Assembly: GCA_047967505.1 (NCBI GenBank)
Contig: CM106541.1
Origin: Dipteris shenzhenensis
Lineage: Eukaryota > Polypodiophyta > Polypodiopsida > Gleicheniales
Length of the DNA: 64,000 bases
Reading direction: 5' to 3' (one strand)
Below the pieces are notes generated by a model that had not been told where the DNA came from, searched no databases, and saw only the letters and a program-made list of their open reading frames with translations. Positions 33,933 to 43,436 of this stretch are shown here, in pieces (the first letter of the stretch is position 1; each line of letters opens with the position of its first letter). The position numbers and the translations under genes are program-made.

Positions 33933-34186
33933 CTATCATTTATGTCACCGTCTATGTTAGTTGTACTCGTGGTGTAGTTAGACTACCACGTATGTTTTGG
34001 CTTGGGTTCACATATGAACCACGTATTCTAGGTTTTAACATATAGGGTATTTCCCTCTTCTATTGTATGATAGTTGTGTGCAAAAGTGAAGAAAGGCTTC
34101 ACCCTCCAACCTTGTGTCCTCTCTCTTTTGTGTGTTGTGAAGAAAGCTGAACTTGAGTCTCCTATCTCTCTCCCTCTTTCTTTACA
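33890..34186 (+). repeat. 3' LTR (297 bp)
   Basis: It matches the 5' LTR at 295 of 297 positions, ends TTTCTTTACA and is followed by the GTAAT duplication. The first 43 bp encode the polyprotein C-terminus. Confidence 0.96.
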
Positions 34187-34285
34187 GTAATAGACAAGGA
34201 TAAGAGCTTCGAGAAAGAGGCCAAGCTAGCAACTTATGATTTTGGGTCAAGGACCGACCAATTCTAGGTAGACTTTTTTTAAAAG

Positions 34286-34564
34286 ACAATTTATTGAAGT
34301 GATGCTTCAGAATGTGCTCAACATGTTAAAATATCACTTGTTAAAATTACTAAGAAATGTGATTAACAAAGCGATTTAGCCTATTGAGAGTAAGACTCCA
34401 ACAAGCCAAATCGCTTTCTTTAAATGTGCTCAAGAACACGATTTGGCCTATTGGAGGCTTGCTCAGCAGGCTAAATCACTTTGTTAAGCGCATTTCTTAA
34501 TAATTCTCTAAAGTGATAATTTAACATGTTGAGCACATTCTGAAGCATCACTACAATAAATTTT
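34286..34564. repeat. ~280-bp foldback element containing two hairpins
   Basis: A left arm (34286-34359, with AGTGATGCTTCAGAATGTGC) and a right arm (34491-34564, with GCACATTCTGAAGCATCACT) are inverted copies over about 74 bp, with roughly eight mismatches by eye. Between them lie two ~67-bp hairpins of the family seen at 27264-28521: 34360-34423 and 34425-34492. The whole can fold as a long stem topped by two stem-loops. The size and structure suit a MITE or foldback element. No target duplication could be assigned. Confidence 0.82.
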
Positions 34565-34817
34565 CTCAAAATAATGTGTCATATCAAGTTGAATTTCTAT
34601 TTGTCTTCAACTCATTACATAAGTTTTCTCTCTTTTAAAATATTTTGGGTTTTTCAAAATCATAAGATAAGATCAAGGTTTCCTCTAAAAGAACTGTGAA
34701 CTTCAGTTTGAATGCTACCCTCATGGAGCATCCTAAACCTGGTAGACTCTCATTTTATGTATCTTGATTTTCTTTTGTTGATGTCTACACACAAGTAGAT
34801 ATTGACGAAGAGTTTTA

Positions 34818-35934
34818 ATGATGCAGGGAAAAGGAAAAGGGGTTCAAGAGTATCAAGTACCCCCAAGGAAAGGACCTCATCGCAATGCCCCGGAAGGGGT
34901 TCAAAGGAAAGAGAAGAAACCAAAAACATGTGATGAACTGCTTTTTGACTTCATAAGTGTAATCCCTAGCATGATTTCCATATTTTCTATTAAATGTTAA
35001 ACAAGGAGCTAGATTCTTCACATTTGGTTACCCAACAAATTTCTGGATGAACAATGCAACATCTTTCAAAAGCTCACTAAGGAGGGCAGGGTTTGTATTG
35101 GAAATAAGTATCACATCCACATGAAGGATTTTTGATAGATAATAAGTTGAGGACTTCCATTCATAAGACATATCACCTTTTGCCAAAGCATGTTAAGGTA
35201 GAATTCAATGTGCATAATAGAAAGTGCAAACTTTTGGATGAATACTTGGGGCTTGTACTGTACCTAAACTATCATCATGTTGACAATAAGGAGGGCTTCG
35301 AGACACAAGACGATGAGGAAGTAGATGAGAGGACTTGAGATCAAGAGGAACTTTAAGAGGAGGTGGAAGTATCAGAGAAGGAGGATGAAGAGGAGGTGAT
35401 AGATGTAGTCAAGGAGAGAGATGAAGCTGTTGCACTCGACCTTGTGGCACTAAGGTAAGACACACTAAACGGGCCAATAAGTATTGAAGACCTTGACATC
35501 GAAAGTTGTCTCCGTGCTGTGCCATTGCTTCCCACTTTCCAAATTGGAGATATGGAGTATATTCTTCTTGATGACGTTCAAGCGAAATTTGACTTGAGGG
35601 AAGATTACACACTGGCATTGATTGCCCAAGCCTGCCATTTGGATTTTGTGATCATTGCGGAGGATGACCCTTTCCACGTCATGGAAGACAACTTAACTCA
35701 CATGAATGTCTATCCATGTGCTTTGAGGAAGCTCAAAACTATATGGGAGACTATGAAATCGATGACAAGACATTTATGAAGATTCAAAGAGACTTTAAAT
35801 TTAATAAGATCGAAAAAAGGGAAGAGAAAAAGAGAGTACAAGAAGATATCATAGAGAGAAGCATCTTTCTTTGGAAGGACAAGGATCCAGAGGTAGATGA
35901 GAATATGAAGGTGACTAATGTTGTCTTTTGCTAA
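34818..35934 (+). pseudogene. unidentified decayed coding region
   Basis: Several protein-like stretches lie on the plus strand. From 35132 to 35779 a single frame (216 codons) holds with only three stops clustered at 35336-35460. It contains IHKTYHLLPKHVKVEFNVHN, a Glu/Asp-rich linker, then CLRAVPLLPTFQIGDMEYIL and ALIAQACHLDFVIIAEDD. A shifted frame continues DYEIDDKTFMKIQRDFKFNK to 35934. An upstream piece at 34818-35000 (GKGKGVQEYQVPPRKGP) is in another frame. I recognise no family. It may be a mobile-element protein or an exon relic. Confidence 0.35.
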
Positions 35935-36219
35935 CTCTTCTCTCATTTTCATTTGAGTAACTTTGTATTTTGATATCTCTGTTCTCATGTTGCTTTTTAA
36001 TGGTTTGTGCAATTGTATGTTGAAGATGATTCCTTCCTTGTGAGGTCTGGTGGGACTAGGTAGAGAGGTCTTGGCCAACTTTCTAGCCTCTCTCAATATA
36101 GTAAGAGGCTCTCTTCTACAAAACTATTAATATATCACCAGCATTTAAGCAAGGATTGGTGAGACATCTTTTTGGTTCTTAAAATATTTTTAAGAGTTCT
36201 TAGGAGGTGATCAAATCAA

Positions 36220-36546
36220 CCAATAGAAGGGCTATATCATTCTTGTGGAAAACATGTTGCTTACAATATTTTTCTTTCCTATCCTAGCAAGATCTGCTCT
36301 AGGGTAGAATATTACCTTGCTTACACTACCTATGCCCTTGCACGTGGCATTACAAGCCCTTTGAACTCAGATGTTCATGGAAAACACCATCTTATTAGGT
36401 TTAGAGATCCAACTTTAGCGTATAAAGCCATTCAATCTAAAGAAGACAATCCAATTGAATAGCAGGAGAGGCACCATGCGGAAGATGAAAAGGAAGAGGT
36501 GGAATATAGTCCTATTGATGAGATTTTAAAAGATGCTAGCAATTAA
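36220..36546 (+). pseudogene. unidentified coding relic
   Basis: The plus-strand frame reads KICSRVEYYLAYTTYALARG, TSPLNSDVHGKHHLIRFRDP and TLAYKAIQSKEDNPIE, then a TAG, then an acidic tail EDEKEEVEYSPIDEIL and a stop at 36544. The composition looks coding, but I do not recognise it. It ends about 85 bp before the CACTA-like element. Confidence 0.3.
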
Positions 36547-36659
36547 ATTTGCAAAGAGGACCTTTAGTCTTAGCTAGAGAAAGTTAGTTCAGCACCGTGT
36601 AGAAATCAAGCATCATATAGTCACTGTTTTGACTATACACAACAAGACAAAGCACACAC

Positions 36660-36890
36660 AGATGCATTTCCTTAACTCAAAAAAAAACTTACGAGCACGT
36701 CTATTTGCACATCTATTGGTGCATCTACAATCCCGCATCTATAGGCACGTCTATATAATAGACATATGTGCCTATAGACGTGCATATAGACATGCCTATA
36801 GACACGCTTTTATACGCTCTGTTAGAAATTAAATAAAAATAGAAAGATGCATACATAGACATGCTTATAGATGCTCTACAGAATCTTTTT
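36660..36890. repeat. left subterminal repeats of CACTA-like element
   Basis: At least eight variants of GCACGTCTAT / TATAGACGTG / ATAGACATGC occur in both orientations, for example GGCACGTCTATATAATAGAC and GTGCCTATAGACGTGCATAT near 36735-36790. Such arrays are typical transposase-binding regions of CACTA elements. Confidence 0.72.
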
Positions 36891-37326
36891 TTTTAATAAA
36901 ACTAGAATTTTGTGTGGTTGAATAGAATGCTGTGTATGTTGTGTATGTTATATAGTTACAAGAATCCCATTTCCACATTGTGCAACTCAATTCCTATAGC
37001 CGACCACATTTTAATTAGCATGATTGCAAGCACGTCTATAGCCAACGCTTACAATTTCGAATAAAACATTACAACCCCAAAACGTTTAGTTCACAAGGCA
37101 TTCATTGATAGAACGTTGCACAAGGAAATTGAAAGCCAAAAAAATAAAAGGAGTGTATATTAATTCATAGCTCAAAAAGTGCTTGTATGTACATATAGCA
37201 TGAAGCCAAGCCACGTCTTGTGGCTTCAAGTACAAAAAATGAGAGAAGTGTATATATAAGAGAGGCACGAAGCTAAACCAGTGGCTTCAAGTACAAAAAA
37301 AAGTAGCTAGCACTACTTCTATGACT

Positions 37327-38746
37327 AATTTAAGTTCTCTGCGTCCTCGCTCCCTCCTTTTCTCCCTTCTTCGCTCCCTTCTTCCTCATCTTCTTCCTCC
37401 TGATCAATCGTAGGGCCCTATAAACAAGGGACAACATGTATCAATGTATGAGAAATCAAATCTTTATTTACAATATTGACATTATTTAACTACTTTTAAA
37501 TACCTGGGGGGGTGCTCTAGTAGCTTGAATATACTACTCCTCGGTAATCAACCCATCATCATAGAAGTGCCTCCATGTATCTCCTCTGTGATGGTGGCAG
37601 TGGTAGGCTATCTCGATAGGAGTAGGGTGCGTGCCCATGATATCAAGCTATAAGATGACACAATTTGCGGAGGGGTTAGTACAAAGAAACAACCTCCTAA
37701 TAAACCACATAAAAAATGTAATTTGAGATCGTACTTACAAATTGGGCCTCCCAAAATTCAATACCCCCTGCTCCAAAATGCACGCTTCCATATTGCTCCA
37801 TTTAAATCCTTTGTGCCTCCACGTGCTGCAGATTGGGGTCCACCTTCACTGCCTTCATTGCTTTCTTCCACTCACGCTTGTGAGTGGTGTGGGGCTAGCC
37901 CCTTGGTGGTTGACCTCCCTCTCTCTTGGCAATCTCAGCTAGTGCCTGCCTCTTGTGCAAAGAACTTTTATTGCCAAGTATCCTAACAATCTTTGACTTG
38001 GCCCATTTATTTGTGAACTGAACATTGGGGGGATTGGGATAACTAGAGCGAACAGTAGTGAGGGTCTCATCAACTAACTTTTTTTGATACACTGTAGTGA
38101 ATAAAGCAATCTCTGTAGTTATTAGCAATTACAAAGTGCATGAAAGCCATGATGTCCTTCCCCCGTGCATCCATCAAGATGCCTCTTGTCTAAGTAATGT
38201 CATAGAAGATCGTACCATCAACCTTTTGCACGTCTGCATCATCTAAATCATCCCCATTCCCACCATCACCCCCCCCAAAGCATTGTGCCATGCATCCGCC
38301 ACCGCTCTCCCTGCTACTATGCCTTCTACCCTATCGTGTTGAGCTAGTATGCTGGCCACTCGTAGCTGGAGAAGCGACTCTCGACTACATGGGAATACGC
38401 TGGCCACTCATATAGCTGGAAAAGCGACTCTCGATGGCACGAGAGTATGCCGGTAGCTTTGTGAGGCAAGACCTTTTGACCGGGGGGAGAAGTAGCCGAC
38501 TGGGCTATCTCGACTCCACTAGGGTAATCTCAGCTGGTGTGGGGTTGGGGTGGTTTGGAGTCTGTACTGCTGACTCTTGGGGGGTGTTTGTAGTACCCAT
38601 CATGTATGGTATAACTCCCCACGAGTGGGAGGGTGCCCCAAAATGTTATATAACTCCCAAAAGATAGCATCCCAAAGATCAAGTGAGGCTGAAGAGCTGC
38701 CTAGCCACATGATGAACTGAAGAAAAGAAAAGAAGAAGATTACCAT
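37327..38746 (-). pseudogene. Transposase_24 (Ptta/En/Spm)-like protein gene of the CACTA-like element
   Basis: The minus-strand coding sequence, broken by several stops and frameshifts, includes TPAEITLVESR, SRAIESRFSSYMSGQRIP, ESGGGCMAQCFGGGDGGNGD, ARGKDIMAFMHFVIANNYRD, QFTNKWAKSKIVRILGNKS, KAVKVDPNLQHVEAQRI and GAGGIEFWEAQF. It then reads IMGTHPTPIEIAYHCHHHRG and DTWRHFYDDGLITEE. A plausible intron (GTATTTAAAAG...TTTATAG, 37504-37418) joins ATRAPP to an acidic last exon, GPTIDQEEEDEEEGSEEG, ending ENLN-stop near 37327. The W-x-x-K block and later G-G-x-x-F...P-T-x-x-E...H-x-x-H-x-x-x-x-x-W order recall the Transposase_24 domain of CACTA accessory proteins. The family assignment is by eye. 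Confidence 0.5.
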
Positions 38747-38769
38747 CGAGCATGCCCTTGTCACGAGAT

Positions 38770-40592
38770 GCAAAAGAAAAGAGACAAAAAGAGAGAAAAA
38801 GAGAGGAGAAAAGAGAAGGAAAGAGAGGAGGAAGGAGAGGAAAAGAGAGGAGAAAAAGAGAGAAAAAGAGAGGAGAAAAAGGAGAAAAGAGAGGAGAAAA
38901 AATAGAGAAAAAGAGAGGAGATAAGAGAGAAAAAGAGAGAAAGTGAGAGAAAAAGTGGGGATAAAAGAGAGAAAAAGAGAGAATGAAAGAGAGGATAAAA
39001 GAGAGAAAAGGTGACAGAAGCTGATGATTGAGACCTGCCTAGTTTCTCAATTTTAGTTTCTCTACTTTGGAGATGGATTTGGAAGCTCTTATTATAAAAG
39101 AGAGAAGGAAAGAAAGGAGAAAATAGAGGAGGAAAAGAAGGAAAAAGAGAGAAGGAAAGAGATGAGAAAAGAGAGGAAAAGAGAGGAGAAAAAAGAAAGG
39201 AGATAAGAGAGAAAAAGAGAGGAGAAAAGAGAAGGAAAGAGAGGAGAAAGGAGAGGAAAAGAGAGGAGAAAAAGAGAGAAAAAGAGAGGAGAAAAAGGAG
39301 AAAAGAGAGGAGAAAAAATAGAGAAAAAGACAAGAGATAAGAGAGAAAAAGAGAGGAGATAAGAGAGAAAAAGAGAGAAAGTGAAAAGAGAAAAAGTGGG
39401 GATAAACAAGAGAAAAAGAGAAAAGGAAAGAGAGGAGAAAAGAGAGGAAAATAGAGGAAAAGAGAGGAAAAAAAAGAGAGAAAAAGGGAGGAGATAAGAG
39501 AGAAAAAGAGAAACGAAAAAAGAAGGAAAGAGAGGATAAAAGAGAGAAGGAAAAAGAGAGAAAAGGTGAGGATAAAAGAGAGAAAAAGAGAGAAGGAAAG
39601 AGATGAGAAAAGAGAGGAAAAGAGAGGAGAAATAAGAAAGGAGATAAGAGAGAAAAAGAGAGGAGAAAAGAGAAGGAAAGAGAGGAGAAAGGAGAGGAAA
39701 AGAGAAGAGAAAAAGGAGAACAAAAGAGGAGAAAAATAGAGAAAAAGAGAGGAGATAAGAGAGAAAAAGAGAGGAGATAAGAGAGAAAAAGAGAGAAAGT
39801 GGGGATAAAAGAGAGAAAAAGAGAGAAGAAAAGAGAGGAGAAAAGAGAGGAAAATAAAGGAAAAGAGAGGAGAAAAAAGAGAGAAAAAGAGAGGAGATAA
39901 GAGAGAGAAAAAGAGACGAAAAAGAGGAAAGAGAGGAGAAAAGAGAGAAAAGGTGAGGATAAAAGAGAGAAAAAGAGAGAAGGAAAGAGAGGAGAAAAGA
40001 GAGGAGGAAAAGAGAGAAAAAGAGAGAAGAAAAGAGATGAGAAAAGAGAGGAAAAGAGAGGAAAAGAGAGAAAGGAGATAAGAGAGAAAAAGAGAGGAGA
40101 AAAGAGAAGGAAAGAGAGGAGAAAGGAGAGGAAAAGAGAGGAGAAAAAGAGAGAAAAAGAGAGGAGAAAAAGGAGAAAAGAGCAGAGAAAAAATAGAGAA
40201 AAAGACGGGAGATAAGAGAGAAAGTGAAAAGAGAAAAAGTGGGGATAAAAGAGAGAAAAAGAGAGAAGGAAAGAGAGGAGAAAAGAGAGGAAAATAGAGG
40301 AAAATAGAGGAGAAAAAAGAGAGAGAAAAAGAGGAGATAAGAGAGAAAAAGAGAGACAAAAAGAGACGAAAAGAGAGGATAAAAGAGAGAAGGAAAAAAA
40401 GAGAAAATGTGAGGATAAAAGAGAGAAGTAAAGAGAGGAGAAAAGAGAGGGAAAAAAGAGAGAAAAAGAGAGAAGGAAAGAGATGAGAAAAGAGACGAAA
40501 AGAGAGGAAAAGAGAGGAGAAAAAAGAAAGAAGATAAGAGAGAAAAAGAGAGGAGAAAAGAGAAGGAAAGAGAGGAGAAAGGAGAGAAAAAA
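38770..40592. repeat. 1.8 kb polypurine tract with ~435-bp higher-order repeat
   Basis: The plus strand is almost all A and G (GAGAGGAGAAAAGAGAAGGA and variants). The anchor AAGAGAAGGAAAGAGAGGAG begins at 38811, 39227, 39668, 40102 and 40558, giving periods of 416, 441, 434 and 456 bp. All three minus-strand frames are open for more than 500 codons (Ser/Leu/Phe-rich) because a C/T strand cannot easily form stops; none is a gene. Confidence 0.9.
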
Positions 40593-40595
40593 AAA

Positions 40596-40722
40596 ATGCA
40601 ATCCCTTATTTCCTCATTCATGCAATCCCTTTCCATCATTCATGCAATCCATTTCTTCATTCATGCAATTCCTTTCCATCATTCATGCAATCACTTATTT
40701 CCATCATTCATGCAATCCTTTC
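40596..40722. repeat. short tandem repeat, CATTCATGCAATCC
   Basis: Six copies of CATTCATGCAATCC or its variants, spaced 20-29 bp, directly follow the polypurine tract. Confidence 0.85.
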
Positions 40723-40759
40723 TTAGAAGGGGAAGGGGAAGGGGAAAGGGAAGAACACA

Positions 40760-41460
40760 TAACAAAGACTATTGTAGCATGTCTATAGATGCGTCTAACA
40801 ATCATCCATAGGCACGGCTATCTGTTTTTCCAAAAGGCAGATGCACTATTAGACGCGTCTATAGACACACTACAACAGATGCCTTTTTCAAAGAAACCGA
40901 GAAGGGCATGCGCCCGACCCCAAAAAGAACAACACTAGTACCAAAAACATGCCTTCCCTACATACGACAAAGGACGAATCCAAAGAGAGAAACTTTTAAA
41001 GAAGATCAACTACCAAGAGACTTACCTTGGATAGAGGTATGGAAGCTTCTTGTCCTTCTTCAAAGCTACTTCTCTTTCTTCTCTTCCTTGTTCACCCTCT
41101 TCTCTTGTGTGCTTGGGGATGATTGTGTAAGCCTGGAGATGAGTGTGGGTGCTTGGAGATAAGTGTGGATGCCTGGAGCTGTGTCTGTTAATAGGAAAGC
41201 AAGCCGCATGATGCTAAAACTATGTGAAGGAAAGCAAGCATGCTAAAAGTAGGTTCGAAAGTCTACATGTCTAAAAGTGTGTCTATCAGTGTGTCTAACA
41301 GCATGTCTAAAAGTGTATCTATCAGTGTGTCTAACAGCATGTCTAAAAGCATGTCTAAATGTGTGTCTATCAATGCATCTATACTACCTTTTAGACATGC
41401 CTATAGACGTGTTCCACAATACAGATGTGGTGTTAGATGCGCTTTTAGACACTCCATAGA
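40760..41460. repeat. internal copies of the CACTA-like subterminal motif
   Basis: CATGTCTATAGATGCGTCTA and GACGCGTCTATAGACAC occur at 40770-40875. A dense run of GTGTCTATCAGTGTGTCTAA-type units occurs at 41262-41460, just upstream of the TNP2-like start. Placed between two divergent genes, they may form part of a shared promoter that the element's own proteins bind. Confidence 0.6.
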
Positions 41461-41517
41461 GTTTTGACATTTACAGCTCATGCAAGAACAAAATTTTTGG
41501 GTTGTTTATCTATAGGA

Positions 41518-43072
41518 TGTCTTCATCTTCAACAAGTAGCTCCAGTGAGGATGAATCCCTCCATATACACCATTGCGAAATGTGGTTGGAGCAAAAAATA
41601 AAATGTATGTGTGATCGATGTCGAGGAAACATGTATCGTGCATGCAAAATTGCACTCAATCATGTCTCAAAGTATGGAGAATGGGATGCAACCAAACATG
41701 GTAAGTGTTAAAGAGTTAAGGTCGATTGAGATACCTACGGGTGTTCATGTGTTTGAGTTATGATCCCATTTTAATTTGATATAGGATGCAGTGCCACACC
41801 CATATATGTTGCCCTATGTTCGTCGTGAGGAGGCAAAGTGTCTGCAATATGAGGTGGGATCTTCAGGAGGGACCGTTACGGATGCATGGAGTGATGGTGA
41901 TAGTAGCCCTCCACCATTATCTCATGAGGCCATGGAGGAGGAGGTGTTTGATGATATGGTGCAGGATTTATATGTCCATCAATCCTTACATAGGGATGAT
42001 AGCACATAGTAGGATGATATTTTTACCCCGCAACATCGACTCCACTGTTTGAGGGGTGCACATTCTCTGTTGTACATGCCTCCCTTGAGTTACTAAACTT
42101 GCAGATCATAGCAATGCAAGTTTGAATGCATTACCCAAGTAAGCTTTAAAGTCTATTTTGCAAACATGGTGAATTATGCTAGTGGGTCAATTACTCGAAT
42201 GCTTCACATGTAGGCTATTATGTAAAATGCTTCCAAGGGAGAATAAATTACCGACCTAAAGAGATATGGCAAGGCAACATGTGACCTCTCTTGGAGGATT
42301 AGATTACAAGCGCATCCATGCATGGCTCAACGATTGCACTTTGTCTTGTGGACCACATAAGGATGCAAGAGAGTGTCCTACTTGTGGAGAGGCAAGATAT
42401 AGAGCAAATCTCAAAACTTTGGATGTGCCTCATAATTATTAAGCTTGACATTCGACACTTCTTTGTGTATGTTTTGGATTTAAAGTGGTTTAAGGACATG
42501 GTGGAAAGAGGCTCTAATGCAACAATCAAATGCCATGCAAGTGGCTTTGTAACTATTGACTCCATAAAGTTTTGGCAAAGTAAGAAGGACACACTAGTAC
42601 TACCGTAACAATGTGAACAGGTATTGTATACACATATAAAAATACTCACTTTTAAATATTTGATACCTTCGATGCAAGGAAAATAACATGATTGTATTTG
42701 TGTTTGAATTAGGTTGTCTATCAACCAATGGTAGATAATAATAGGTGGTGGCATGTCATACATATTACGCCACATTCCAAAGTGATGTATAGTACATTTA
42801 CTAATATGGAGCATATGGAGGATGATCATGGCCATGGAGGTGATGATGACCGTGATATGAGAGAGGAGGATGATCATGAGATAGGAGATACAGATATTGA
42901 GGCCATTACCCGTGAGGACAAGCCTACCATTGGTGATGCTGATTTCAATGAGCACATGAGTAGCACAAGTAGTAGTGGGCTGAATGTATTTGTAGGTCTC
43001 AACACTAGTTTGGATTTTGAAGTAGATAGTTTGGCAAGGGTTGATCTCATTGAGGATGAGATGGAACCATAG
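41518..43072 (+). pseudogene. CACTA TNP2-type transposase gene, core deleted
   Basis: Exon 1 (41518-41700) encodes a Ser-rich start and CDRCRGNMYRACKIALNHVS-KYGE, a C-x-x-C...H...YGE pattern. A GTAAGT donor at 41701 and an AG at 41790-41791 define an intron that keeps the frame into VPHPYMLPYVRREEAKC. After a stop at 42007, shifted frames read PLFEGCTFSVVHASLELLNL, as at the start of the TNP2 transposase domain. The text then jumps to YRPKEIWQGN and the C-terminal DUF4216 region, with SNATIKCHASGFVTIDSIKF, CEQVVYQPMVDNNRWWHVIH and an acidic tail ending at 43072. Most of the catalytic TNP2 domain is absent. TNP2 proteins bind and cut element ends; this copy could not. Confidence 0.7.
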
Positions 43073-43259
43073 CCCATCATTGATATTGGCAAAACTATTT
43101 TACATATTGTCTCATTCTCCTCACCTCACCAAAAAGCATTGATATTTTTGTTAAAATTATGTGCTTTGGTAATCATGGGCAATGTTTGGAAAGCAGTGAT
43201 GTACATTTATCAGCCCGCACCAAAATATCACTTTCTATATTCTCTGTTTTGTGTCTAAA

Positions 43260-43413
43260 TCTGCATCTAATTCATAGTGTAGACGCGTCAATAGACGGCA
43301 CGTAAATAGATGCGCTATTAGACATGCTATTAGATGTGCCTGTATTTTCACTATTCTAGCAGTGCCTATAGATGCGTCCGCTATTTTGCGCATCTATCAA
43401 GCGCTTCTATAGT
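43260..43413. repeat. right subterminal repeats of CACTA-like element
   Basis: GTAGACGCGTCAATAGACGG, AGATGCGCTATTAGACATGC, GTGCCTATAGATGCGTCCGC and GCGCATCTATCAAGCGCTTC are further variants of the motif at the left end, mostly inverted relative to it. Confidence 0.72.
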
Positions 43414-43436
43414 TGCTTTGTCTTGTTGTGATAGTG

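Larger units (their letters stand above)
28704..34186 (+). mobile_element. full-length young Ty1-copia retrotransposon
   Basis: The element is 5483 bp, with LTRs of 297 bp at each end differing at two positions (28741 region G/A, 28852 region G/A), and flanking duplications GTAAT at 28699-28703 and 34187-34191. It holds a primer site, a ~560-bp leader, a single gag-pol frame and a polypurine tract. One in-frame TGA in gag is the only visible lesion. The near-identity of the LTRs means recent insertion. It landed inside the hairpin-repeat cluster. Confidence 0.97.
36631..43436 (+). mobile_element. CACTA (En/Spm)-like DNA transposon, ~6.8 kb, decayed
   Basis: The left terminus GACTATACACAACAAGACAA (36631) and the right terminus, read inverted from 43436 as CACTATCACAACAAGACAAA, match over ~23 bp with one indel and a first-base difference. 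CACTA at the end is diagnostic. Both ends carry subterminal repeats of the TATAGACGYG type. Inside are a minus-strand gene (about 38740-37330), a polypurine tract, and a plus-strand TNP2/DUF4216 gene (41518-43072) lacking its transposase core. The 3-bp flanks are TTT and ATT, so a target duplication is not proven. The element is non-autonomous as it stands. Confidence 0.72.

Noticed and set aside
38761-40639. Three overlapping minus-strand frames of 515-532 codons (Ser/Leu/Phe)
   Set aside because: All three frames are open at once, which is the signature of a polypyrimidine strand rather than selection for coding.
42299-42955. 218-codon minus-strand frame
   Set aside because: Antisense to the DUF4216-like region, which has the recognisable protein pattern on the plus strand.
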